Positions 1-5,600 of a DNA stretch of 8,918 nt are shown one piece after another. The notes under the pieces were generated by a model. The model searched no databases. It saw only the letters and a program-made list of their open reading frames with translations, and was not told where the DNA came from. The position numbers were made by a program, and so were the translations under genes. Within the stretch, counting starts at the first letter, position 1. Every line of letters begins with the position of its first letter. Source of the DNA: Acidimicrobiia bacterium (GTDB taxonomy: Bacteria > Actinomycetota > Acidimicrobiia > Acidimicrobiales > Ilumatobacteraceae); assembly GCA_009926705.1 (NCBI GenBank), contig RFOJ01000030.1, positions 1 to 8,918 of the forward strand, written 5' to 3'.

Positions 1-975
1 GGACACCTCAAACGACCACGTCGATGCAAGTGCTTCAGCGACCTCGAGTTCTTCTCGATGCAGATCTTTGGCGCGTGACCGCAGATACGCAGGGTCGCAC
101 ACGACGAGTCCCGAGCGTTCTGGCAACACGTCGACGAGCGTGGTCTTGTCGTCAACCAACCACGCCAGCCAGTTCTCCATTCCATCGAAGCCCGTGCGCT
201 GGGCGATGCGCTCCCACTGTTCTTGGCCCCATGGTTCTTTTGATGCGAGTGTTTCTGCGCGGCGGACGATCGCGTCATCAATGAGCAGTTCGCGCGCGGG
301 ATAAATGACGACTTCTTCGAGCTCGCCGGTGCTCAGTTGGTCGTTCACCGAGAATGCACTCAGCCGCTCGACATCATCGCCCCAAAGTTCGATGCGCACG
401 GGGGAGTCGTCGGTCGAACCGAACACGTCGAGAATCGCGCCACGACGGGCAAACTCGCCGCGATGCTCGGCGAGTTGCTCTCGCACGTATCCCCACTCGA
501 CGAGCGTCCTCGTCACCGCATCAACGTCGATCGTCGAACCTTTGCGCACGACAAGCGGTTCGAACGTGAGGCTCGCGGGGCTCAGGCGTTGCAAGACCGC
601 GCGAATCGGAGCCACGATCAGTTGCGGCGCATCATGTCGCAGTCGGGCGACCAAGCGCATTCGTTCGCCCATCGTCTCGATAGCTGGGCTCACACGCTCG
701 AACGGCAGCGTTTCCCACGAGGGGAAGAACTCGACCTCGCAGTCGGCGTATGCGCGAAGGTCATCGCACAACGTGCGGGCCTGTGTGTCGGTAGGTGTCA
801 CGACGAGCAGAACGTCGTTGGGGCGCGAACGTGCGAGCGCCGCCACGAGTATCGGCCTCACTTGGTCGGCCCATGCCACCACTGATCCCGGTTCGAGTCC
901 GATGCCGAGGTCGCGACCGCGACTCGTGACGACTTCGGTTAGTGCAGCGAGCGAGAGTTGCTCAGCGTCGATCAT
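1..975 (-). CDS. mfd: Transcription-repair coupling factor Mfd, N-terminal part (runs off the left edge)
   Basis: Mfd removes RNA polymerase stalled at DNA lesions and recruits UvrA; it is a DNA translocase acting on the chromosome. Only the first 325 codons are here, all in the UvrB-like N-terminal module, so the helicase motifs and the polymerase-interaction domain lie outside. Recognisable segments are LLVVTPT at residues 56-62, FPSWETLPFERVSP at 84-97 (the conserved 'LPxWExLPYExxSP' block of Mfd/UvrB) and EHRGEFARRGAILDVF at 170-185, matching the family's 'RGGILDVFP'. IELWGDDVERL at 195-205 is also typical. The ATG at 975 starts 11 bases after the pth stop. It places the LLVVT strand about 55 residues in, as usual for Mfd. 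No good ribosome binding site is visible, so coupling to pth translation is inferred. Identity is secure; the exact start is probable. Confidence 0.93.
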   Translation of the reverse strand, partial: MIDAEQLSLAALTEVVTSRGRDLGIGLEPGSVVAWADQVRPILVAALARSRPNDVLLVVTPTDTQARTLCDDLRAYADCEVEFFPSWETLPFERVSPAIETMGERMRLVARLRHDAPQLIVAPIRAVLQRLSPASLTFEPLVVRKGSTIDVDAVTRTLVEWGYVREQLAEHRGEFARRGAILDVFGSTDDSPVRIELWGDDVERLSAFSVNDQLSTGELEEVVIYPARELLIDDAIVRRAETLASKEPWGQEQWERIAQRTGFDGMENWLAWLVDDKTTLVDVLPERSGLVVCDPAYLRSRAKDLHREELEVAEALASTWSFEVS

Positions 976-986
976 CGAACGGCCGA

Positions 987-1604
987 TCAGCCGGCGTTCG
1001 TCTGCTGCATCGCCGAGTCGGCACCGTGCTTCAGGATGAGCTCGGTGGCGTCAGCTGCACGAATCACCGACTCGTCGAGCAGTGCGCGTTCTGCCTGAGG
1101 AATCTTCGACAGCACGTGCTCGCCGCCGCGCTCTTTGCTCGGCGGTTTACCCACACCGATGCGCACGCGCACGAAGTCTTGCGACTTGAGATGCTGCGTG
1201 ATGGAGCGAAGGCCGTTGTGGCCGGCCAAGCCGCCGCCCACTTTCACGCGCACGACGCCAGGTGCGAGATCGAGCTCGTCATGCACCACGATGATGCGGT
1301 CGAGTTCTTCCACGCCGAATCGCCGGGCGAGGGGTGCCACCGCTTGACCCGAGTTGTTGACGTACGTCATCGGCTTGGCGAGCAAGTAATGCAGATAGTC
1401 GGTGTGCACTTCGGCAAGCAGGCTCTTGTCGCGCGAAGCCTTCAATGTCACGCCAGCGCGTCGAGCCAACTCGTCGATGACTTCGAATCCGACGTTGTGG
1501 CGACTGCGTTCGTATTCGCGACCGGGGTTGCCGATGCCGACCACAAGCGCGGAGAACGGCGTGCCACGACGCTCTGGTCGCTTGGAGCGACGCAAGAGTG
1601 CCAT
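987..1604 (-). CDS. pth: Peptidyl-tRNA hydrolase (bacterial Pth type)
   Basis: Pth cleaves the ester bond of peptidyl-tRNAs released prematurely from ribosomes, recycling tRNA in the cytoplasm. The 205-residue product has all the family's key residues: N26 in GIGNPG, the catalytic H36 in SRHNVGFE, N84 in the YVNNSG block, D109 in VVHDELD and N130 in AGHNGLRS. These correspond to N10, H20, N68, D93 and N114 of the E. coli enzyme. There is a basic 16-residue leader (RRSKRPERR) before the first strand, which is longer than in E. coli. The gene lies 21 bases after rplY and 11 bases before mfd, the ctc-pth-mfd order found in Bacillus. Upstream, GGTAAG is only a weak ribosome binding site. Confidence 0.96.
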   Translation of the reverse strand: MALLRRSKRPERRGTPFSALVVGIGNPGREYERSRHNVGFEVIDELARRAGVTLKASRDKSLLAEVHTDYLHYLLAKPMTYVNNSGQAVAPLARRFGVEELDRIIVVHDELDLAPGVVRVKVGGGLAGHNGLRSITQHLKSQDFVRVRIGVGKPPSKERGGEHVLSKIPQAERALLDESVIRAADATELILKHGADSAMQQTNAG

Positions 1605-1625
1605 GACGGCTTACCGCATCGCGGT

Positions 1626-2339
1626 TTACTTCGAGGGTTTGCCGCCGGCGGCAGGTTTGCCACCCGCAGCCTTTGCTGCATCGCCCTCGGCAGCCGCAGC
1701 GCCTTCGGCGGCGGCACCTTCGGCCGGAGCGCCTTCGGCTGCTGCTTCTCCTTCGGCGGGAGCAGCAACCGGAGCAGCTTCTTCGATCTTGGTGGTGACG
1801 ACCGTGACGACCACGAACTCGAGGTCACCGACGACGGTGACACCGGTGGGCATCGGCAAGTCGCCGAGTCGCACGACGCTGTCCATCGTCATGTTGGTGA
1901 CGTCGACGACGATTTCGTTCGGAATGTTGGCGGCAGTCGCACGAACGTCGATGGAGTTGACCACCGGATCGACGAGACCACCTTCGGCAAGCACTGCCTT
2001 TGCGGTGCCCTTGAGGTGCAAGGGAACATGCACGGTGATGGTTTCGGTCATGCTGATCTGTCGGAAGTCGACGTGGCGAACGTTGCGCTTCACGGGGTCG
2101 CGCTGCACTTCTTTGATGATGGCCGGGTACTTGTCGTTACCGACGTGCAGTTCGAGCACGGTGTTGAGGCCGGCCGGACCGGAGAGTGCGACACGAAGGT
2201 CTTTGCGATCGACGGTGACGGCAATCGGCGTCATGCCGCGACCGTAAACGACGGCGGGAATCTGGTCCTGTGAGAGCAAGCGGCGGGCGGCGGCGCTACC
2301 GAGCGCACGGCCGACCTGAGTTTTTAGTGCTGTTGGCAT
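1626..2339 (-). CDS. rplY: Large ribosomal subunit protein bL25, long CTC/TL5 form
   Basis: bL25 binds 5S rRNA in the central protuberance of the 50S subunit; the two-domain CTC form is also called a general stress protein in Bacillus. The 237-residue product has the L25 domain at about residues 1-95, with LLSQDQIPAVVYGRG at 21-35 and VRHVDF at 87-92. The TL5-type beta domain follows at about 96-184, with AEGGLVDPVVNSIDV in 118-132. Residues 186-237 form a low-complexity tail with repeated A-E-G steps, ending in a basic GGKPSK. The ATG at 2339 has no Shine-Dalgarno sequence; a TAGACT box ends 6 bases before it, so a leaderless transcript is possible. It is 64 bases from prs and 21 from pth. 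Confidence 0.95.
   Translation of the reverse strand: MPTALKTQVGRALGSAAARRLLSQDQIPAVVYGRGMTPIAVTVDRKDLRVALSGPAGLNTVLELHVGNDKYPAIIKEVQRDPVKRNVRHVDFRQISMTETITVHVPLHLKGTAKAVLAEGGLVDPVVNSIDVRATAANIPNEIVVDVTNMTMDSVVRLGDLPMPTGVTVVGDLEFVVVTVVTTKIEEAAPVAAPAEGEAAAEGAPAEGAAAEGAAAAEGDAAKAAGGKPAAGGKPSK
1684..1764 (-). repeat. In-frame degenerate 15/18-bp repeat encoding the Ala-Glu-Gly tail of bL25
   Basis: The plus-strand motif CCTTCGG recurs at 1702, 1717, 1732 and 1750, with a variant CCCTCGG at 1684. The spacings are 18, 15, 15 and 18 bases, all multiples of three. On the coding strand each unit gives an A/P-E-G step followed by one to several alanines, producing the acidic Ala-rich tail of bL25. 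This looks like replication-slippage growth of a disordered tail. Confidence 0.7.
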
Positions 2340-2345
2340 TTGGTC

Positions 2346-2351
2346 AGTCTA
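2346..2351 (-). promoter_or_regulatory. Candidate -10 box for a leaderless rplY transcript
   Basis: On the minus strand TAGACT fits TANNNT and ends 6 bases before the rplY ATG, the spacing expected when transcription starts on the A of the ATG. No Shine-Dalgarno sequence precedes that ATG. No convincing -35 is present; TGACGC lies about 18 bases upstream. Leaderless mRNAs are common in actinobacteria. This is inference from a short motif only. Confidence 0.3.
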
Positions 2352-2367
2352 AGGGCGGGTTTTGCCC

Positions 2368-2410
2368 GTGCGTCAGGCGGCAGCGGCGATTGCGAGGGGT
2401 GCGTCAGGCG
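2368..2410. repeat. 12-bp direct repeat GTGCGTCAGGCG across the prs stop codon
   Basis: GTGCGTCAGGCG occurs exactly at 2368-2379 and again at 2399-2410 on the plus strand, a period of 31 bases. The right copy contains the prs stop codon and the left copy lies in the prs-rplY gap. The sequences following the two copies do not match, so it is not a full tandem duplication. It may be a decayed duplication or paired sites for something; no function is known to me. Confidence 0.6.
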
Positions 2411-3408
2411 AGGTTTTCGCCGCCGAAGAGCTCGCTCACGCTCGTCTCTTCGAACACTGCTGCCAGCGCATCGGCGATGATCTTGGCCACCGACAACACC
2501 TCAATGCGGTCGATGCGCTTTTCTTTCGGCAGGGGAATGGTGTTGGTGAGCACCACTCGGCTGATGGGCGACTTCTTCAGTCGATCAATCGCCGGGTCGG
2601 AGAGCACGCCGTGGGTGGCCATCGCCCAGACCTCTTTGGCTCCGCGAGCCATCAGCAGTTCGGCGGCCGACACGATGGTGCCCGCGGTGTCGATCATGTC
2701 GTCGGTCAAGACGCAGAGCCGACCTTCCACTTCGCCGATCACTTCTTTGGCGCTCGCCACGTTGACGCTGTTCTTCTCACGACGCTTGTACACGAAGGCA
2801 ACGTCGGCACTCATGTCGCTCAAGTGCTGCGCGAAACGCTCGGCGACTTTCACGCGACCGGTGTCGGGCGAGACAATGACTACCCCCTCGCGTGCGTTCT
2901 CGCGCAGGTATTTCTCCAAGACGGGCATCGCAGTGAGGTGGTCGACGGGTCCTTCGAAGAAACCTTGGATCTGTCCACTGTGCAAGTCGACCGACACCAT
3001 GCGCTTGGAACCTGCCGCCTTGAACATGTCGGCAACGACGCGCGCGGTGATGGGTTCGCGACCTGCCGCCTTGCGATCTTGTCGTGCGTAACCGTAGAAC
3101 GGGCAGACCGCAGTGACGCGCTTGGCTGACGCTCTGTACGCAGCGTCGATCATGATCAACTGCTCCATGATCGCGTCATTGATGCTGTATCCGTCGTGAC
3201 CGTAGTGCGACTGCATGATGAACACGTCGCCACCACGAATGCTCTCGCCAAAGCGAGGACGAATCTCGCCGTTGGCAAATTCGACGACGTCGGCCTGCCC
3301 GAGTGAGATGTTTAAGTGGCTTGCGACTTCACTCGCGAGTTCTGGATGGGCTCGACCGCTGTAAAGCACCATCCGTTTGGTGGTGACTTTGTCGATCGAC
3401 TTGTTCAT
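2404..3408 (-). CDS. prs: Ribose-phosphate pyrophosphokinase (PRPP synthetase, class I)
   Basis: Prs makes phosphoribosyl pyrophosphate from ribose 5-phosphate and ATP, feeding purine, pyrimidine, histidine, tryptophan and NAD synthesis in the cytoplasm. The 334-residue product has FANGEIRPRFGESIRG at 44-59, the flexible-loop motif YARQDRK at 107-113, DLHSGQIQGFF at 141-151, SPDTGRVKVAERFA at 180-193 and the PRPP-binding loop LTDDMIDTAGT at 234-244. ATHGVLSDPA and the general layout resemble mycobacterial PrsA. The ATG at 3408 overlaps the glmU stop (ATGA). Starting there gives a 12-residue leader before MVLYSGRAHPEL, much like the leader of M. tuberculosis PrsA, which supports this start over an internal ATG at 3372. 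The glmU-prs-ctc order is conserved in Bacillus. Confidence 0.97.
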   Translation of the reverse strand: MNKSIDKVTTKRMVLYSGRAHPELASEVASHLNISLGQADVVEFANGEIRPRFGESIRGGDVFIMQSHYGHDGYSINDAIMEQLIMIDAAYRASAKRVTAVCPFYGYARQDRKAAGREPITARVVADMFKAAGSKRMVSVDLHSGQIQGFFEGPVDHLTAMPVLEKYLRENAREGVVIVSPDTGRVKVAERFAQHLSDMSADVAFVYKRREKNSVNVASAKEVIGEVEGRLCVLTDDMIDTAGTIVSAAELLMARGAKEVWAMATHGVLSDPAIDRLKKSPISRVVLTNTIPLPKEKRIDRIEVLSVAKIIADALAAVFEETSVSELFGGENLA

Positions 3409-4505
3409 CGCGAGCCATCATAGAACGGACCGGTTCTGGCGCCCGATTCGACCTTGGTTCCCTCAGGCAAAAACGCGTACGGTCCGACTTCGCATTCGTC
3501 GCCAATCACTGAATCTCGGGCCGTGGACTGCTCGATTCTGCAGTTCGCGCCGACTTGCGTGTTTGAAAGACGGGTCGACGGCCCGATGACGCAGCCATCG
3601 CCGATCGACGTGGCGCCCTGCAAGATGACCCCTGGGAACAAGGTGACGTCGCGGCCGATCTGTACCGTCACATCGATAAACGTCTGGCGCGGGTCGAGCA
3701 TGGTGACACCGGCGAGCAAGAGCGATCTGTTGGTGCGCGCCCGAAGCTCGCGCTCGGCAAGCGCAAGTTGCCAGCGGTCGTTGACGCCGGTGACTTCGGC
3801 AGCTTCAGCCACCATCGCGCCGGCGCGATGGCCCACCGACGTGAGTACTTCGACGACATCAGTGAGGTAGAACTCTGATTGCGCGTTGTTGTTCTTGATA
3901 CGCCGCAGAGCGGGCCCGAGCAGCCCGCGCTTGAACGCGTAGATGCTGGTATTCACCTCGCGAATGGTGCGCTCCGCCGGGCTTGCGTCGCGCTCTTCGA
4001 CCACGCGCAACACGGCACCGTCTTTGCCGCGCAGCACCCGCCCGTATCCGTAGGGCTCGTCGAGCTCGGCAGTGAGCAGCGTGGCCGCGTTTGAAGCCTT
4101 CTCGTGTTCGTGCACGAGCCGAGCAATGGTGTCGGGGCGCAGAAGTGGGGTGTCGCCGGGCATCACGATGACCGTCGATTCGTCGTCGACGTCACCGTGG
4201 CCAGTGCCGCCGCGTTCGTCGAGGGCACCTAGCCCGATCATCGCGGCATCGCCTGTGCCGCGTTGGCGTTGCTGCACGGCGAAGTCGACGTTCGACCAAT
4301 CGGGCGCAGCGAGACGCACTTCGTCGGTGACGCGCTCTGCACCGTGGCCGACCACCACCATCGTGCGGGACGGGTTGACTGCTTCCAGAGCGTGAATCAC
4401 GTGCAGCACCATCGGCCGCCCGCACATCACGTGCAGCGGCTTGGGTCGAGACGACTTCATACGAGTGCCGTGCCCAGCAGCAAGGATGATGGCAGTGGTG
4501 CTCAT
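3405..4505 (-). CDS. glmU: GlmU-type UDP-GlcNAc pyrophosphorylase lacking the acetyltransferase active site
   Basis: Full GlmU acetylates glucosamine-1-phosphate and couples it to UTP, giving UDP-GlcNAc for peptidoglycan. The N-terminal uridylyltransferase domain is complete: LAAGHGTRM at 8-16, K22, QQRQRGTGDA at 78-87, the metal-binding aspartate D118 in PGDTPLL, GYGR at 153-156, E170, N185, NNNAQSEFYLTD at 205-216 and N242 in GVNDRW. A left-handed beta-helix follows from about residue 260, but the protein ends at 366 with RTGPFYDGSR. E. coli GlmU (456 residues) at this point continues into the region holding K351, H363, Y366, N377 and N386. The arginine aligned to E. coli R333 is also changed (YAFLPEG instead of FARLRPG). 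The stop codon overlaps the prs ATG, so no remnant of the missing end follows. The likely activity is uridylyltransferase only. No Shine-Dalgarno sequence precedes the ATG. Confidence 0.92.
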   Translation of the reverse strand: MSTTAIILAAGHGTRMKSSRPKPLHVMCGRPMVLHVIHALEAVNPSRTMVVVGHGAERVTDEVRLAAPDWSNVDFAVQQRQRGTGDAAMIGLGALDERGGTGHGDVDDESTVIVMPGDTPLLRPDTIARLVHEHEKASNAATLLTAELDEPYGYGRVLRGKDGAVLRVVEERDASPAERTIREVNTSIYAFKRGLLGPALRRIKNNNAQSEFYLTDVVEVLTSVGHRAGAMVAEAAEVTGVNDRWQLALAERELRARTNRSLLLAGVTMLDPRQTFIDVTVQIGRDVTLFPGVILQGATSIGDGCVIGPSTRLSNTQVGANCRIEQSTARDSVIGDECEVGPYAFLPEGTKVESGARTGPFYDGSR

Positions 4506-4590
4506 TGGCGCTGCGCCGAGTCTGCCACTCGTGTCGAGAGCCGCTTTTTGCCCGATGCGACCGTGGTCGGGCGCGTGGTGAGTCGCGTCG
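4506..4590 (-). other. Leader region between tRNA-Gln and glmU with small inverted repeats
   Basis: These 85 bases hold no gene. Three inverted repeats are visible: a 6-bp stem at 4550-4555/4567-4572 (GCCCGA with TCGGGC, 11-base loop), a 4-bp stem CTCG-TGT-CGAG near 4529-4539, and the tight palindrome GGCGCTGCGCC at 4507-4517. The last directly abuts the glmU ATG, where a ribosome binding site would normally lie. No T-run follows any of them in the minus direction, so I do not call a terminator. glmU is probably read through from the tRNA promoter or from an unseen promoter here. Confidence 0.4.
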
Positions 4591-4661
4591 TTCCGGGGAG
4601 AGGATTCGAACCCCTATAAACGGGACCAAAACCCGCTGTCCTGCCGTTGAACGACCCCGGA
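4591..4661 (-). tRNA. tRNA-Gln (anticodon TTG)
   Basis: A full cloverleaf of 71 bases folds on the minus strand. The 7-bp acceptor stem pairs TCCGGGG with CCCCGGA, and the discriminator is A. The D stem pairs GTTC with GGAC around a 7-base loop. The anticodon stem pairs GCGGG with CCCGT around TTTTGGT, giving anticodon TTG (reads CAA). There is a 4-base variable loop, and the T arm is AGGGG-TTCGAAT-CCTCT. The 3' CCA is not encoded and must be added enzymatically. It sits 85 bases upstream of glmU on the same strand, so it may share a transcript with it. Confidence 0.96.
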
Positions 4662-4692
4662 AAGAAGATGGCGCGTTTCAGCACCGACTTTC

Positions 4693-4698
4693 AGGGTA
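4693..4698 (-). promoter_or_regulatory. Candidate -10 box for tRNA-Gln
   Basis: TACCCT on the minus strand fits TANNNT and would start transcription about 25 bases before the tRNA 5' end. No good -35 is found at 17 bases; a TTGACG exists but 25 bases away, which is too far. It shares its TA step (4697-4698) with a candidate -10 on the other strand. Weak evidence. Confidence 0.2.
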
Positions 4699-4702
4699 GC
4701 GT
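4697..4702 (+). promoter_or_regulatory. Candidate -10 box for the bS22-type gene
   Basis: TAGCGT fits TANNNT and ends 10 bases before the ATG at 4713, implying a 5' leader of only about 3-4 bases. No clear -35 is present. It overlaps the divergent candidate for tRNA-Gln at 4693-4698. Weak evidence. Confidence 0.2.
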
Positions 4703-4712
4703 CGGGGCTCGC

Positions 4713-4808
4713 ATGGGATCACTCGTCAAGCGACGTCGCAAGCGAATGCGCAAGAAGAAGCACAAGAAGATGCTTCGCCGCACTCGCCATCAGCGCAACA
4801 GCAAGTAA
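4713..4808 (+). CDS. bS22 / AURKAIP1-COX24-domain ribosomal micro-protein
   Basis: This 31-residue protein begins MGSLVKRRRKRMRKKKHKK and ends RTRHQRNSK. It is almost wholly basic, with about two thirds Arg, Lys or His and no acidic residue. Length and pattern match the actinobacterial AURKAIP1/COX24-domain family, whose mycobacterial member (bS22) starts with MGS and a similar KKRRKRM stretch and sits in the small ribosomal subunit near the decoding region. That placement is known for mycobacteria and inferred here. It is the only plus-strand gene in the window, divergent from tRNA-Gln (51-bp gap) and convergent with ispE (45-bp gap). The upstream GGGGCT is at best a weak ribosome binding site. 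Confidence 0.88.
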   Translation: MGSLVKRRRKRMRKKKHKKMLRRTRHQRNSK

Positions 4809-4828
4809 CACGTTTCGTCGCGAGCGCA

Positions 4829-4856
4829 TGACGCAGCAATGCGTTGCGTTGCGTCA
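4829..4856. terminator. Possible bidirectional hairpin between the convergent bS22 and ispE ends
   Basis: TGACGCA at 4829-4835 pairs with TGCGTCA at 4850-4856. A G-T and a C-G pair extend the stem inward to 9 pairs, leaving a 10-base loop. It begins 20 bases after the bS22 stop and contains the ispE stop codon. There is no T-run on either side, so it is not a classical intrinsic terminator; its position between converging genes suggests a transcription-end or mRNA-stability role. The loop and right arm hold three GCGTT/TTGCG steps. Confidence 0.35.
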
Positions 4857-5600
4857 ACGACTTTGCGTCACTATCACCGTCGCGTCGGGCAACGCGTCGG
4901 CGATGTCGTGCTTACCGCGCAAGAACCACGTCGCGCCGCTCCCCGCGAGCACGGGTGATTGACCACTTACTTCTTTGATTCGATCGCGCCAGCGAGCGAG
5001 CTCGGGTTGCACGACGATCGCAGCAGGTTCGAGGTCGTTGACGTCGCCGCGCTGAGAAGCTGCATCAAGCGAGTCCCACGCGTTGTAGACGGCCGGCGTC
5101 GACACGTGCAACGGCGGCACGACGAGCGTGATATCGAGCGGTTCATCGCGTCGCTGGCTTTCGGCAAGCGGTTCGACCACTTCGCCGATGCCTCTCACGC
5201 GCGCCCGACCTCCGACCAAACAGAAAGGAATATCGGCACCCAGTCGTGACGCAGCGACGAGGTCGCTGAAGTTTGCCCATCGCAGCACAGCAGCGGCATC
5301 TGACGAACCCCCGCCGAGACCACCACCGTTGGGTATCTGCTTATTGATTCGCACGCTCGCCGATCGACCAGCCAACGCGAGTGCCCGAGCCACCAAGTTG
5401 TCGCCGGTGGTCGGCACTCCTGCAGCGAACGGCCCCTCGACCGTGATGCCCGAGCCTCGCGGATCGATGTGCAGTGTGTCGGCGAGTTGCAGCGAGATCA
5501 TCTCAGCGTCGATGAGGTGGTAGCCGTCGGCACGCACCCCCGTCACGCGCAACGACAACGTGAGCTTTGCGTTGGCGAGAACGGTGGCGACGTGGCTCAT
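4854..5600 (-). CDS. ispE: 4-diphosphocytidyl-2-C-methyl-D-erythritol kinase (IspE)
   Basis: IspE phosphorylates CDP-methylerythritol with ATP in the non-mevalonate isoprenoid pathway, which supplies the undecaprenyl and quinone side chains. The 248-residue protein has the GHMP-kinase layout: NAKLTLSL at 10-17 with active-site K12, GVRADGYH at 21-28, the ATP-binding loop PNGGGLGGGSSDAA at 90-103, catalytic D123 in LGADIP and the GHMP motif 3 LAGSGAT near the C-terminus. Two oddities stand out. The usual Asn of the 'AKxN' motif is Thr14, and the protein is about 35 residues shorter than E. coli IspE, partly because the linker between the ATP loop and LGADIP is short. The ATG at 5600 overlaps the rsmA stop (ATGA), suggesting translational coupling. 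The ksgA-ispE order is conserved in actinobacteria. Confidence 0.94.
   Translation of the reverse strand: MSHVATVLANAKLTLSLRVTGVRADGYHLIDAEMISLQLADTLHIDPRGSGITVEGPFAAGVPTTGDNLVARALALAGRSASVRINKQIPNGGGLGGGSSDAAAVLRWANFSDLVAASRLGADIPFCLVGGRARVRGIGEVVEPLAESQRRDEPLDITLVVPPLHVSTPAVYNAWDSLDAASQRGDVNDLEPAAIVVQPELARWRDRIKEVSGQSPVLAGSGATWFLRGKHDIADALPDATVIVTQSR

Noticed and set aside
305..1039. A 244-codon plus-strand frame opposite mfd
   Set aside because: It is Ser/Arg-rich and antisense to a clear Mfd N-terminus; nothing supports it as a gene.
942..2273. A 443-codon open frame on the plus strand opposite pth and rplY
   Set aside because: It is fully antisense to two well-recognised genes, has Cys/His/Arg/Gly-rich random-looking composition and matches no family. 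High-GC coding DNA routinely leaves such open antisense frames.
2353..2368. Terminator between prs and rplY (CGGG-CAAAA-CCCG)
   Set aside because: The stem is only 4 bp and there is no T-run after it in the direction of transcription.
3300..3410. Frameshift as the cause of the short GlmU
   Set aside because: The downstream sequence in other frames does not give the missing beta-helix residues, and prs starts there with an intact N-terminus, so a simple one-base error cannot restore GlmU.
4541..4572. Intrinsic terminator after tRNA-Gln (6-bp stem next to a run of five T)
   Set aside because: The T-run is on the plus strand and precedes the hairpin; for minus-strand transcription the stem is followed by A residues, so it does not fit an intrinsic terminator.
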